This document shows, in pieces, positions 15,607 to 23,340 of a DNA stretch of 24,660 nt (positions within the stretch are counted from its first letter, which is position 1; every line of letters starts with the position of its first letter). The DNA is from Gemmatimonadota bacterium (GTDB taxonomy: Bacteria > GCA-2686955), in contig NYZA01000186.1 of assembly GCA_002686955.1 (NCBI GenBank), positions 1 through 24,660 of the forward strand. The letters run 5' to 3'. The translations under genes and the position numbers were made by a program. The notes below the pieces were generated by a model, which was not told the origin of the DNA, did no database searches, and saw nothing but the letters and a program-made list of their open reading frames with translations.

Positions 15607-15843
15607 ATGCGCGTGTCGATCAAGTACTGCGTCCAGTGAAATTACCTGCCCCGTGCCTCCAGTTTGGGGGCCGCCATTGCCCGCGAGATCGGGATCGAGG
15701 CGGAGCTCATCAAAGGAGATCGAGGGATCTTCGATGTGGCTGCCGACGGCAAGATCATCTACTCGAAGTATGAGAGCGGCGATTTCCCGCCGGACAATCT
15801 GATCATCGACCTCCTGCGCGAGCTACGCGAAGGGGGGCGGTAG
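15607..15843 (+). CDS. SelW/Rdx-family selenoprotein (CVQU motif, in-frame TGA = selenocysteine)
   Basis: Read with TGA at 15637-15639 as selenocysteine, this is a 78-residue protein. It begins MRVSIKYCVQ-Sec-NYLPRAS and continues LGAAIAREIGIEAELIKGD, RGIFDVAADGKIIYSKYES, then GDFPPDNLIIDLLREL, stopping at TAG 15841. This is the thioredoxin-like Rdx (SelW/SelT/SelH) family: YC-x-x-U/C redox motif on the first loop, NYxPRAxxL helix, GxFDVxxDGKxIYSK hairpin, and family length of 75-90 residues. In cysteine homologues the TGA position is Cys. Protein similarity continues in frame on both sides of the TGA, which a simple stop would not explain. The likely role is cytosolic thiol/peroxide redox chemistry; the partner is unknown. 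A hairpin suited to a bacterial SECIS lies right after the TGA. The genome must encode SelA, SelB, SelC and SelD. Confidence 0.87.
15637..15671 (+). promoter_or_regulatory. Candidate bacterial SECIS element
   Basis: Downstream of the TGA, GCCTCC (15655-15660) pairs with GGGGGC (15666-15671) around a five-base AGTTT loop. This makes a six-pair stem with one G-U. The loop G at 15662 is about 23 bases from the TGA, within the spacing of known bacterial SECIS hairpins, which need a G near the start of the apical loop. It lies inside the coding sequence, as bacterial SECIS elements do. It was folded by eye only. Confidence 0.5.
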
Positions 15844-15862
15844 CGCTGCACCCTAGAGACCT

Positions 15863-16873
15863 ATGAGATTCACCAAGAGCTTCCAGATTGCCGCGCTCCT
15901 CTCGGCATCGGCGACCCGTGGCGCGTGGGCCGAGACCGGCGCCGACTCGGTCGGAGCCATCCCCCCTCCCGACTCATCCGCCATCGCGATCGCGCCACTC
16001 GGTACAGCCCTCACCGACACCGCGGCCACCGAAACCGTTCCGCGCGATGAGCGGCGGGCGGCGGCGTTGGCGGAGCTGGAAGATGCAGCCGAGGCAGATG
16101 CGCGTCCGATGGCGCTCTCGCTGCTCGACCACCCCGACGCGGCCCGGCGCGAGGCCGCCCTCACCTTTCTGCGCCGTTTCGAAGACCCCGCCGGTGCCGC
16201 CGACTCCTTGCTTCATGACCCCGACGCCAGCGTGCGCTTGGCGGCTCTCCGCGCGGCCGACGAGTGGAAGCGCGACGATCTGATTAGGCGAGCCCTGAGC
16301 GACACATCTCGGAGCGTGGTGAATGAGGCGATCGAAATCGTTCGTGAGAAGTCGATCGGGAGTGCCGCGATCGAGCTTCAGGCACTCGCTTTCGATCCCG
16401 AACGACCGGGCGCGCTGCGCACGAAGGCGATCGAGCTCCTGACCGAGCTCTCACAGATCCATATCATCCGCTTCTTGGCCGGCGCATCTGTCGAGGATCA
16501 GATACTTGAGATTGCACGCCTGCGTTGGGGCATCGCCCTGGCGGACGAGGTAAAGGTGTACCGATCGGTTCGATCGTTCCTCACGAATCTGATCGATGGG
16601 AAGGGGAACAGCGCCTACCTGCTTCTAACACCCGAGGCTCGCGAAGGCCTCACCCCCGACAAACTGACGCGATCGAGCTCCATTCGTTCCTTCCGCATCA
16701 GCTCGGTGAACCGCCTCGGGCCCGACGATTTCGAGGTTGATGTAAGAGTGATCGTCGAGAGCACGGGGGGGGAGCAGCTCTTCCTGCGCACCGACTATCT
16801 CGTTCTGGAGCGACGGGAAGGCCGTTTCCTGCTCAGGAGGAGGGTGCTCGGGGGCGCAGTCCCTCTGGGCTGA
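15863..16873 (+). CDS. Exported HEAT-repeat protein, function unknown
   Basis: The 336-residue protein has a probable signal peptide (MRFTKSFQIAALLSASATRG, then AWAE), then an alanine/proline/threonine-rich linker to about residue 60. HEAT-like helical repeats fill about 65-200 (LLDHPDAARREAALTFLRRF, LLHDPDASVRLAALRAADEW). The last 110 residues form a separate alpha/beta domain (SVRSFLTNLIDGKGNSAYLL ... VNRLGPDDFEVDVRVIVES) that resembles the SnoaL/NTF2-like or small export-associated folds. That resemblance is weak and I do not name a family. The gene starts 20 bases after the selenoprotein gene and may be co-transcribed with it. Its 3' end overlaps the convergent SprT-like gene by 41 bases. 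Confidence 0.68.
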   Translation: MRFTKSFQIAALLSASATRGAWAETGADSVGAIPPPDSSAIAIAPLGTALTDTAATETVPRDERRAAALAELEDAAEADARPMALSLLDHPDAARREAALTFLRRFEDPAGAADSLLHDPDASVRLAALRAADEWKRDDLIRRALSDTSRSVVNEAIEIVREKSIGSAAIELQALAFDPERPGALRTKAIELLTELSQIHIIRFLAGASVEDQILEIARLRWGIALADEVKVYRSVRSFLTNLIDGKGNSAYLLLTPEAREGLTPDKLTRSSSIRSFRISSVNRLGPDDFEVDVRVIVESTGGEQLFLRTDYLVLERREGRFLLRRRVLGGAVPLG

Positions 16874-17399
16874 GCGCGACCCTTCTCCTCCGTCTTTCCG
16901 GCACCCCACCCAATCGGTCACCGAGCCCTGCGATTGCCCGCTCGAGCTCCGCCTCGGTCGACGGTCGTCCCGGGAGCCGGTGGAAGATCAGCCGCGGATG
17001 CCTCCCCATCCAGTCGCGGCACCGTGCGCAGGCCAAGCGCCGGCGTGTCCGATAGGGGGTGACGGAGGCACAACGCGGGCAGATGGCCAACCATGCCCAG
17101 GCAGCGACGCGCTCGTCCGGATCGGCGGGGCGAGCGTGCAAGAGCGCTCCGACCCGACGAGCTTCGTCCCTGAATCGTCGATCGTGGCGCGGGTGGATCA
17201 GGTGGATCATCTCGTGCAAGAGGATCGGCACCAGATCGTTCGGATGTCGTTCGATATAGTAGGTGGAGAGGCGGATCAAACGGCGATCCGGATAGCAGAG
17301 CCCGGCGGAACGTCGCATTCGGGTCGACCACTCAATGGTGGCGGAGGGCAGACCCCCGGAAAAGTGAGCGCTGCGCAACGACTCGAAGAGATCGGCCAA
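16833..17399 (-). CDS. SprT-like zinc metalloprotein
   Basis: The 188-residue protein has the SprT-type HExxH motif in ILLHEMIHLIHPRHDRRFR (about 58-76), with the downstream histidine expected as third zinc ligand. A zinc ribbon follows, CPRC (108-111) and CARC (about 123-126). SprT-like proteins resemble the protease domain of Spartan, which degrades DNA-protein crosslinks; bacterial members are mostly uncharacterised. The start used is TTG 17399. The frame is open back to 17441 with no ATG or GTG, so the true start could be a few codons earlier. It lies 42 bases downstream of the HEAT gene at 18041 and could be the last gene of that run. Confidence 0.8.
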   Translation of the reverse strand: MADLFESLRSAHFSGGLPSATIEWSTRMRRSAGLCYPDRRLIRLSTYYIERHPNDLVPILLHEMIHLIHPRHDRRFRDEARRVGALLHARPADPDERVAAWAWLAICPRCASVTPYRTRRRLACARCRDWMGRHPRLIFHRLPGRPSTEAELERAIAGLGDRLGGVPERRRRRVALSPEGLRPRAPSS

Positions 17400-17441
17400 G
17401 TCGATGGCGGACGGTAGTGCCGGGGCCGGCGAAATCAGCGC

Positions 17442-18041
17442 TCAGTTCTCCTTGTCGAGCTCGGCGTCGATCGTCGCGAATCCCTTTTCCTCCCATTCCC
17501 CCACATTCAGGGCGCGTCGCGCCGCCCGCCCGGCTTCGACCAGCGCCTTCTCGAGCTCTTCCGACATGTGGACCGCCTCGAGCAATGCCGCCGCAGATTC
17601 GATCGGCCGCGCCGCCAGCTCCAAGAGCGCCTCCACCGCCCGCTCACGAATCTCCAACGCGAAGCTCGCGCCGTCCCATATCACTCGTTCGAGAAAGAGC
17701 ACCATCGCTTCGTTGCCGACGTGACCGATCACCGCAACGGCGGCGGCGGCTTCGTCGAGATCGAGTCGATGGGTTTCGACGAAAGTGGTGAGCGGTCCGA
17801 GCGCCCCTGAATGCTCCAGCTTTCCAAGCCCTTCCAGCGCAAGGCCCCGCATCGCCTGGGAAGGCGAATCCAGCAGCCCAACCAGGGCATCGAGCACTTC
17901 GTCGTCGCCTCGAAACCACGGGATTGCCTGCACCGCATCGAACACGGTGCGCGGCTGGTCGGCGCCGAGGCCCTCGATGCACTGCGCCCGCAGCTTCGAT
18001 TCGTCCTCTGTCGAGATTCGGCGGAATTCGATCTGGTCCAT
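17442..18041 (-). CDS. HEAT-repeat protein, function unknown
   Basis: This is a 199-residue all-helical protein with no signal peptide. Repeated helix pairs are visible (DALVGLLDSPSQAMRGLALE, GLGKLEHSGALGPLTTFVET, EIRERAVEALLELAARPIES), typical of HEAT/Armadillo adaptor proteins that bind other proteins. There are no catalytic motifs. The ATG at 18041 has no ribosome binding site. Instead a -10-like TAGAAT ends six bases before it, so the mRNA may be leaderless. It follows the UbiA-like gene by 23 bases, so it may also be read through from that operon. Confidence 0.7.
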   Translation of the reverse strand: MDQIEFRRISTEDESKLRAQCIEGLGADQPRTVFDAVQAIPWFRGDDEVLDALVGLLDSPSQAMRGLALEGLGKLEHSGALGPLTTFVETHRLDLDEAAAAVAVIGHVGNEAMVLFLERVIWDGASFALEIRERAVEALLELAARPIESAAALLEAVHMSEELEKALVEAGRAARRALNVGEWEEKGFATIDAELDKEN

Positions 18042-18047
18042 AGGGGG

Positions 18048-18053
18048 ATTCTA
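18048..18053 (-). promoter_or_regulatory. -10-like element giving a possibly leaderless HEAT mRNA
   Basis: On the minus strand TAGAAT is followed by CCCCCT and then the ATG at 18041. Transcription six or seven bases after the hexamer would begin at or next to the start codon. No TTGACA-like -35 is seen at the right distance, so this rests on the -10 and on the missing ribosome binding site. Confidence 0.25.
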
Positions 18054-18064
18054 CACCCGGGCGC

Positions 18065-18961
18065 TCAAACCAGATAGATGATCGCTCCGGCGGAGAGGAT
18101 CCAGAGAAGCACGCAGGTCAGGATTCCTCGATCTGTCAGGAAGATTGTCTCGGGGTTGCCGCCCATCTGCCTGCGATGAACCAAGTACATATAGCGAAAG
18201 ATCCCGTACATCACGAATGGCGTCGTTGCCGCGAGCGCCGCCGATCCGAACGATTGCACGGTTCGCTCATCGAAGGTATAGAGAGCGTACGCCACGATCG
18301 TCGCTGAGCTGACGGCTGCGGTCATCTGGTCGAGAAGGGGAAGAGTGTACTCGTCGAGCACGGCGCGGTGAGCCGCCGCGACCTTCCCTTCCTTTTCGAA
18401 GCTCGAGATCTCGTTGCGCCGTTTCGCCAAAGCAAGGAATGTCGCTAGCAGAAAAGTGCAGATCAAGAGCCAGGGCGAGAGCTCGATCGAGCTTCCCTCG
18501 AGCGCCAGCGCCTCGACACCAGCGACGGCACGCAACACGAAACCGAGCGCGATGGCGAAGACATCGACCACCACCACGTTCTTCAATCCGAAGGAGTAGG
18601 CTGAAACCAGTGCCACATACCCCGCGGCGAGTGCGCCGAACTTCGGATTCAGTGCGAAGGCCGCCGCCAAAGACCCGGCGGCGAGCACGATCGCGGCACC
18701 CCATGCTTGGGCGACCGAAAGCGCCCCCGAGGGCAGCGGACGTTTGCACTTGGTGGGATGGCGGCGGTCCTTGTCGATGTCCTTGATGTCATTGATGAGA
18801 TAGACGGAACCGGAAAGCAAGCAGAAAATCGCCACCGCCGCTACCGCACGCAACACCATTTGCGGCTGGCCGAGGCTTCGCGAGAAGATCAACCCCGCGA
18901 AAACAACACCGTTCTTCGTCCACTGTTTGGGACGCATGCTCCGGACGATGGCATCGATCAT
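18065..18961 (-). CDS. UbiA-family prenyltransferase, decaprenyl-phosphate phosphoribosyltransferase-like
   Basis: The 298-residue integral membrane protein has about eight hydrophobic helices. It starts with MRPKQWTKNGVVFAGLIFS, the hallmark of the UbiA subgroup that includes decaprenyl-phosphate phosphoribosyltransferase (mycobacterial Rv3806c). The first aspartate-rich motif is NDIKDIDKDRRHPTKCKRPL, and a second Asp-containing region lies at VVDVFAIALGFVLRAVAG. Such enzymes transfer phosphoribose from PRPP to a polyprenyl phosphate, giving a donor for ribose or arabinose sugars of the cell surface. In non-mycobacteria the end product is often unknown. It lies 13 bases after the DUF362 gene stop, so the two form an operon. 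Family certain; exact substrate inferred. Confidence 0.85.
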   Translation of the reverse strand: MIDAIVRSMRPKQWTKNGVVFAGLIFSRSLGQPQMVLRAVAAVAIFCLLSGSVYLINDIKDIDKDRRHPTKCKRPLPSGALSVAQAWGAAIVLAAGSLAAAFALNPKFGALAAGYVALVSAYSFGLKNVVVVDVFAIALGFVLRAVAGVEALALEGSSIELSPWLLICTFLLATFLALAKRRNEISSFEKEGKVAAAHRAVLDEYTLPLLDQMTAAVSSATIVAYALYTFDERTVQSFGSAALAATTPFVMYGIFRYMYLVHRRQMGGNPETIFLTDRGILTCVLLWILSAGAIIYLV

Positions 18962-18974
18962 TTCGCGTCGCTCC

Positions 18975-20105
18975 CTAGTACGACTGAAAGAGCCGACCCC
19001 AATCGGTCTTCATGATCTCCGCGACACGCCGCTTGCCGATCAGCGGATACCACAGGCCGTCGTGGTAGAACCGCGACGCCAGATAGGACCACGGCACGAG
19101 CGGCGTGCGAAGCAACAAGTGTTCTAGGGGCTTTAGCCCCCCATGGTAGATCATCTTTTGGCCGCGTGAAGCAAAGGTGTCTTTCTTCCCCTCGAAGTGC
19201 CAATTCACGTTCTTGATCTCTTCGCCAACGATCTCAATCTCACCCGGATCGCCACAGCCCAGCCCGTCTTCATGCGCCATCCGAATGAACTTCAGGCTCA
19301 TCGGATCGAATCCCATGAGTTTCGCGCTGATCGAGTCGATCGCCACCTGATCCTTCGATGCCAACAGCACATTCTTTATATGTGGTTTCATACACCTGGG
19401 CCCGGGGCCGTCGCCCGCGATCGTGCCGTCCATCACCGCGAACACGCCCGAGTGAATTTCTTTCTGAATCGCGAGAAGATCGACCAGGGTCTCGTGGATC
19501 ACCGAGTGGGTCCAGTGCCGCCGATTGTTTAGAAGTCCCCCAAATGCGTTCTTCATCGCGCCGGTCATCGTCGTAAAAACGTGTGTCTTGACGGTCGGCA
19601 GATGGATGATCGATTCGCCAAAGAACTTCTTCGGAACATGAACTCCATCTGGATACACATCGTTCAGCGCATGCAGCTTGGCCTTCGGCTCGATGCGCAC
19701 CCACTCCACCTGCGGCTCGTTCAGATACGAATAGTCGAGACCATGTTTGGCCACCACCGGATCGATCTTGTTTCGCTCGGCGCCAACATATGGATCGACC
19801 ACCACCGTTCCGTTCTGGCAGGCCACGAGAGTCTCGCGCGGATAGCCGTCGGCGAGCAGCTTGCCGATCACACCGTCGAGCTGCCACGGCGTCGTGGAGC
19901 AAGCGGGGTAGTAGTGGTGCCAAGAGATATTGATCTTCAGATTGACATTCGGACCGACCGGAATCGCTTCGCTGTAGCCGGCCATCTCCATGACCCTGCC
20001 GATGTCTTCGACGACGCTCTCCGGGCTCGTGAAGAGAACGGCTACCTTCGCAGGGGTGGAAGGTTGCGATTGGGTAGTGCTCGGGGCGGGGATTGGCTTG
20101 GGCAT
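18975..20105 (-). CDS. DUF362 domain protein
   Basis: The product is 376 residues from the ATG at 20105, which has GGAG upstream; a GTG at 20156 is an alternative. After a short Pro/Ser/Thr-rich leader, the DUF362 domain covers most of the protein: VAVLFTSPESVVEDIGRVME, VNLKINISWHHYYPACSTTP, then HLPTVKTHVFTTMTGAMKNA, FGGLLNNRRHWTH, and AVMDGTIAGDGPGPR with VLLASKDQVAIDS. DUF362 proteins have no established biochemical function; some carry ferredoxin domains, but this one does not. The C-terminal 60 residues are basic/aromatic and may touch the membrane. It is co-oriented and nearly adjacent to the UbiA-like gene, which suggests a shared polyprenyl-sugar or membrane-lipid pathway. That is inference. 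Confidence 0.82.
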   Translation of the reverse strand: MPKPIPAPSTTQSQPSTPAKVAVLFTSPESVVEDIGRVMEMAGYSEAIPVGPNVNLKINISWHHYYPACSTTPWQLDGVIGKLLADGYPRETLVACQNGTVVVDPYVGAERNKIDPVVAKHGLDYSYLNEPQVEWVRIEPKAKLHALNDVYPDGVHVPKKFFGESIIHLPTVKTHVFTTMTGAMKNAFGGLLNNRRHWTHSVIHETLVDLLAIQKEIHSGVFAVMDGTIAGDGPGPRCMKPHIKNVLLASKDQVAIDSISAKLMGFDPMSLKFIRMAHEDGLGCGDPGEIEIVGEEIKNVNWHFEGKKDTFASRGQKMIYHGGLKPLEHLLLRTPLVPWSYLASRFYHDGLWYPLIGKRRVAEIMKTDWGRLFQSY

Positions 20106-20217
20106 GGGGGCTCCGGAAGAGGCTGGCTCGGCGGACGACAAGAAACGAGCGACCACCGGCGAGGGGGTGATGATAGGGGTTGGCCGGTCTTGCGCTCAAC
20201 CGGGAACGCGTCGCCCT

Positions 20218-21795
20218 CTAACCGTCCAGCCCCAACCCCGCCAGCAACTCCAACCGAAATGGCTCCTCATCCAGCAGCTCCGGCCGATCGTCGAAGAGCT
20301 TTCGCAGATCGCTCATCAGCACGCCGGTCTCGGGAGGCATGCCGGTGTCGATCAGGCAGCGTGCAATCTTCACGAACTCTTCTCGCAGCATGGTGCGGAA
20401 GGTCTCCTGGCTGCGGTCCCCTTCCGCCACTTCCTTGAGCTCGAAGTACTCGCGGATGTTCTGGGCCGACTTCAGGATCAGCATCGGATTTCCGTCCGGG
20501 TCCGGTTCGAGGCGCCCGCGCACCGTGGCGTCGAAGAACATCGGTGAGAGATCTTCGTGGGCGATGTTCCAGAAGCGTTCGTAGGGGCGATGCGTGAAGA
20601 GCTCGATCTCGTTCTCGCCGGTGATGGCGATCGCGAAGATGCAGCCTCTGGGGTCGGCGTCAGATCGGCGATAGTCGCTCAGGATCAAGTCGCCGTATCT
20701 CGGCTCGTCCGGCGGCCTCCCATCGGCGTCCGATCGCGGCTCACCTGCGCCCTCCTTTTTCCCTCGAGGGTCGTCCACCGGCTCCAAAGCCGGCAGCATC
20801 CGCTTCTCGACCGCGAACTTCTCGCACTTCGATCGCTGGCGAGGGGGGGCCTCGGCGCCGGGGAGGTATGGAAGACGGACCGTAATCGTCGTTCCCTTTC
20901 CCCCTTCGCTCTCGATGCTCAGCTCACCGCCGAACTGGGCGATCGTCTGCCTCACGAACACGAAGCCGAGCGAGTGCAGCTCTCCGTCCAACGATTCCTT
21001 GTCGGTCAAAAGCTGCTCGTTCTTGCTCGGGGAGATGCCCGTACCGTCATCGCTCACTCGGAGCACGACCCGGTCCCCTTCGATGACCTCACTGATCGTG
21101 ATTACGCCGACCCGTTTGCCGCCCATCGCATCGACCGCGTTCATCACGAGATTGAAATACATCCGCCTGAATCGATGACGGTTCCCTTCGACGACGGCCG
21201 GGTCGAGGCGGTCGATCTGCAGCTCGATGCGGGCCCCCCCTTTTTCCGACACGTAGCCGTAGATGACGTTTCGGGTGAAGTCTGCGATGTCATGGGCGAT
21301 GTCGAAGCGTTCGCTGACGTATTTCCTGATCTGCTCTTCGAGGAAATGCTCGATCCGGTAGTAGACGCCACAGACCCAGTGAAGGCAGTTCCGGTAGTGC
21401 CGCTGCGATTGAACCGAGCGCGATTCATCCGGCAGAAACGACATGACCTTGTCGAAACGACCCCAGAGCGGGTTCAGGATCAGCTCGCAGATCTCGTAGG
21501 TCCCCTCGATGTGCTTCTTGCCGGCCAAGAGGATCGTACGGTCCGGGGAGAAGCTGGTGACCGCATTGCAGTACTCCTGATGGGCGCGCCGCACGTCCGC
21601 GGCCTTCTGCTTCAGCTCCTGCAGGTCTTCGCCGTGGATGGCCTGCACCTGGTCGATGCTGTAGAGCTCGAGGTCGGTGTTGAGCGTGACGTGGAAGTGG
21701 ATCACCTCGTTGATGAAGCGTTCCACGCGCAGGTCGTGGATCAGGAACTTGAGCTCGGCGACCTCTCTCTTGAGGCCTTTCTCGAAGTCGGTCAT
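20218..21795 (-). CDS. Histidine kinase-like ATPase protein, atypical
   Basis: This is a 525-residue soluble protein without transmembrane segments. The N-terminal 200 residues are helical. The HATPase domain follows: N-box FNLVMNAVDAMGG (about 232-244), G1 VSDDGTGISP (about 267-276), and G2 LGFVFVRQTIAQFGGELSIE with GGKGTTITVRLP. No clear H-box (HxxxNxL/HExRTP) is seen before the N-box; HDIADFTRN (about 190) may be its relic. After a charged linker (about 340-390) comes a roughly 140-residue C-terminal domain (IFAIAITGENEIELFTHRPY to the end) that I do not recognise. No response regulator gene is nearby. It may be a phosphotransfer or regulatory ATPase rather than a standard sensor kinase. 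Divergent from the citrate synthase gene. Confidence 0.78.
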   Translation of the reverse strand: MTDFEKGLKREVAELKFLIHDLRVERFINEVIHFHVTLNTDLELYSIDQVQAIHGEDLQELKQKAADVRRAHQEYCNAVTSFSPDRTILLAGKKHIEGTYEICELILNPLWGRFDKVMSFLPDESRSVQSQRHYRNCLHWVCGVYYRIEHFLEEQIRKYVSERFDIAHDIADFTRNVIYGYVSEKGGARIELQIDRLDPAVVEGNRHRFRRMYFNLVMNAVDAMGGKRVGVITISEVIEGDRVVLRVSDDGTGISPSKNEQLLTDKESLDGELHSLGFVFVRQTIAQFGGELSIESEGGKGTTITVRLPYLPGAEAPPRQRSKCEKFAVEKRMLPALEPVDDPRGKKEGAGEPRSDADGRPPDEPRYGDLILSDYRRSDADPRGCIFAIAITGENEIELFTHRPYERFWNIAHEDLSPMFFDATVRGRLEPDPDGNPMLILKSAQNIREYFELKEVAEGDRSQETFRTMLREEFVKIARCLIDTGMPPETGVLMSDLRKLFDDRPELLDEEPFRLELLAGLGLDG

Positions 21796-21921
21796 GGCGC
21801 TTTTGGACTCGTTTCGCGCGGGGGCGGGTTGCGACGGCGTGTCGCGCAGTCAGGATAGTCCCATTGGACGCCCCGGATGCGACGAACCCGCTTTTCGTAC
21901 GAGGATTCCATGCCGCATTGC

Positions 21922-21966
21922 GCTATTCTTGTCTCCATATAGATTTCGACCAATTGGCCTAGGAGC
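21922..21966 (+). promoter_or_regulatory. Possible citrate synthase promoter and ribosome binding site
   Basis: GCTATTCT (21922-21929) is a -10-like element like those before glgC and the SelW-like gene. TAGGAG (21960-21965 region) is a good ribosome binding site seven or eight bases before the ATG at 21973. No convincing -35 was found. Confidence 0.3.
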
Positions 21967-21972
21967 CCCTTC

Positions 21973-23280
21973 ATGTCGACGCTGAAAGAAACCCTCTTCA
22001 ACAAGATCGAAGAGCACAGATCGCGGACCACGCGACTCCTAAAGAAACACGCGGACACGAAGGTGGGTGAAGTAACGATCGGCCAGGCGATCGGCGGCGC
22101 GCGCGGCGTCCGCTGCCTGGTGACCGACATCTCCTACCTCGACCCGATGGAAGGCATCCGCTTCCGCGGCAAGACGATCCCCGAGACCTTCGCGGCCCTA
22201 CCGAAAGTGCCCGGTAGCGACTACCCCTATGTGGAGGGCTTCTGGCACTTTGTCCTGACCGGCGAGGTGCCCACTCTCGAGCAGGCGCAGGCAGTCGCCG
22301 CCGACTTCAAGACCCGTTCTCAGGTGCCGCAGTACGTGTTCGACGTGCTCCGCGCCATGCCCCGTGACACCCACCCGATGACCATGTTCTCAGCCGCGAT
22401 CCTCGCGATGCAGCGCGAATCGGTCTTCGCCGAGCGGTATCGCCAAGGCATGAACAAGATGGAGTTCTGGGATCCGACCTACGAGGACTGCACCAATCTT
22501 TTGGCGAAGCTCCCGCAGATCGGCGCCTATATCTACCGCATGAAGTTCAAGGGCGACACACCGATCGCTCCCGATCCAGAGCTCGATTTCGGCGGCAACT
22601 TCGCCCATATGATGGGGATCGACACCCCATACGACGACGTGGCGCGGATGTACTTCATCCTCCACTCCGATCACGAATCGGGGAACGTCTCCGCTCACAC
22701 GGTGCACCTCGTAGCGTCGGCCCTCTCCGACTGCTACTACGCCCTCTCCGCTGGCCTGAACGGGCTAGCCGGGCCGCTGCACGGTCTGGCCAATGAGAAC
22801 GTGCTGCGTTGGACGCAGAACTTCATCGCCGAGCTGGGCGACAAAGAGCCGACGGAAGAGGTGATCAGACAGGCCCTCTGGGACACGTTGAACAGTGGCC
22901 AGGTCATTCCGGGCTATGGCCACGCGGTTCTGCGGAAGACCGATCCGCGCTACGTCTCGCAGATGGAGTTCTGCCAGAAGAACCTGCCGGACTACCCACT
23001 CTTCAAGGTGATCAACACGATCTACAAGGTAGCGCCCCCGGTGCTGATGGAGCACGGCAAGGCGAAGAACCCGTGGCCGAACGTCGACGCCCAGTCGGGC
23101 GTGATCCAGTGGTACTACGGCGTGACAGAATACTCCTTCTATACGGTGCTCTTCGGCATCGGTCGAGCGATCGGCACCTTGGCCAACATCACCTGGGACC
23201 GCGCTCTGGGCTACCCGATCGAGCGGCCGAAGTCGGTCACGACGGCGATGTTGGAAGAGGTCGTGGGCATCAAGGACTAG
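21973..23280 (+). CDS. Citrate synthase, eukaryotic (mitochondrial) type
   Basis: The 435-residue enzyme condenses acetyl-CoA and oxaloacetate to citrate at the start of the TCA cycle. The sequence follows the mitochondrial type I pattern rather than the NADH-regulated gram-negative GltA or the short type of Bacillus: HSDHESGNVSAH, LAGPLHGLANENVL and PGYGHAVLRKTDPRY, with the aspartate in PNVDAQSGVIQWYYG. Catalytic residues equivalent to pig His274, His320 and Asp375 are present at about 271, 317 and 372. Length and spacing match the mature mitochondrial enzyme. The start at 21973 follows TAGGAG. The gene ends before a strong bidirectional terminator. Confidence 0.95.
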   Translation: MSTLKETLFNKIEEHRSRTTRLLKKHADTKVGEVTIGQAIGGARGVRCLVTDISYLDPMEGIRFRGKTIPETFAALPKVPGSDYPYVEGFWHFVLTGEVPTLEQAQAVAADFKTRSQVPQYVFDVLRAMPRDTHPMTMFSAAILAMQRESVFAERYRQGMNKMEFWDPTYEDCTNLLAKLPQIGAYIYRMKFKGDTPIAPDPELDFGGNFAHMMGIDTPYDDVARMYFILHSDHESGNVSAHTVHLVASALSDCYYALSAGLNGLAGPLHGLANENVLRWTQNFIAELGDKEPTEEVIRQALWDTLNSGQVIPGYGHAVLRKTDPRYVSQMEFCQKNLPDYPLFKVINTIYKVAPPVLMEHGKAKNPWPNVDAQSGVIQWYYGVTEYSFYTVLFGIGRAIGTLANITWDRALGYPIERPKSVTTAMLEEVVGIKD

Positions 23281-23289
23281 ATCTGGACT

Positions 23290-23324
23290 CCGCGGCGAGG
23301 GGTGATCGCTTCCCCTCGCCGTGG
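23290..23324. terminator. Bidirectional terminator between citrate synthase and hsp20
   Basis: CCGCGGCGAGGGG (23290-23302) and CCCCTCGCCGTGG (23312-23324) form a 13-pair stem with one G-U and a nine-base loop, right after the citrate synthase stop. The convergent hsp20 gene ends at 23341, so the hairpin can serve both. No U-tract follows on either side, as is common in high-GC genomes. Confidence 0.75.
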
Positions 23325-23340
23325 CGGTCCAGGTTGGGGA

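Noticed and set aside
15208-15639. A 143-codon plus-strand frame ending at the TGA 15637
   Set aside because: It is antisense to the SGNH-like gene for most of its length. Its end is simply the start of the selenoprotein frame, read to the Sec codon.
20557-21858. 433-codon plus-strand frame
   Set aside because: It lies opposite the histidine kinase-like gene, has no recognisable motif, and is a high-GC mirror frame.
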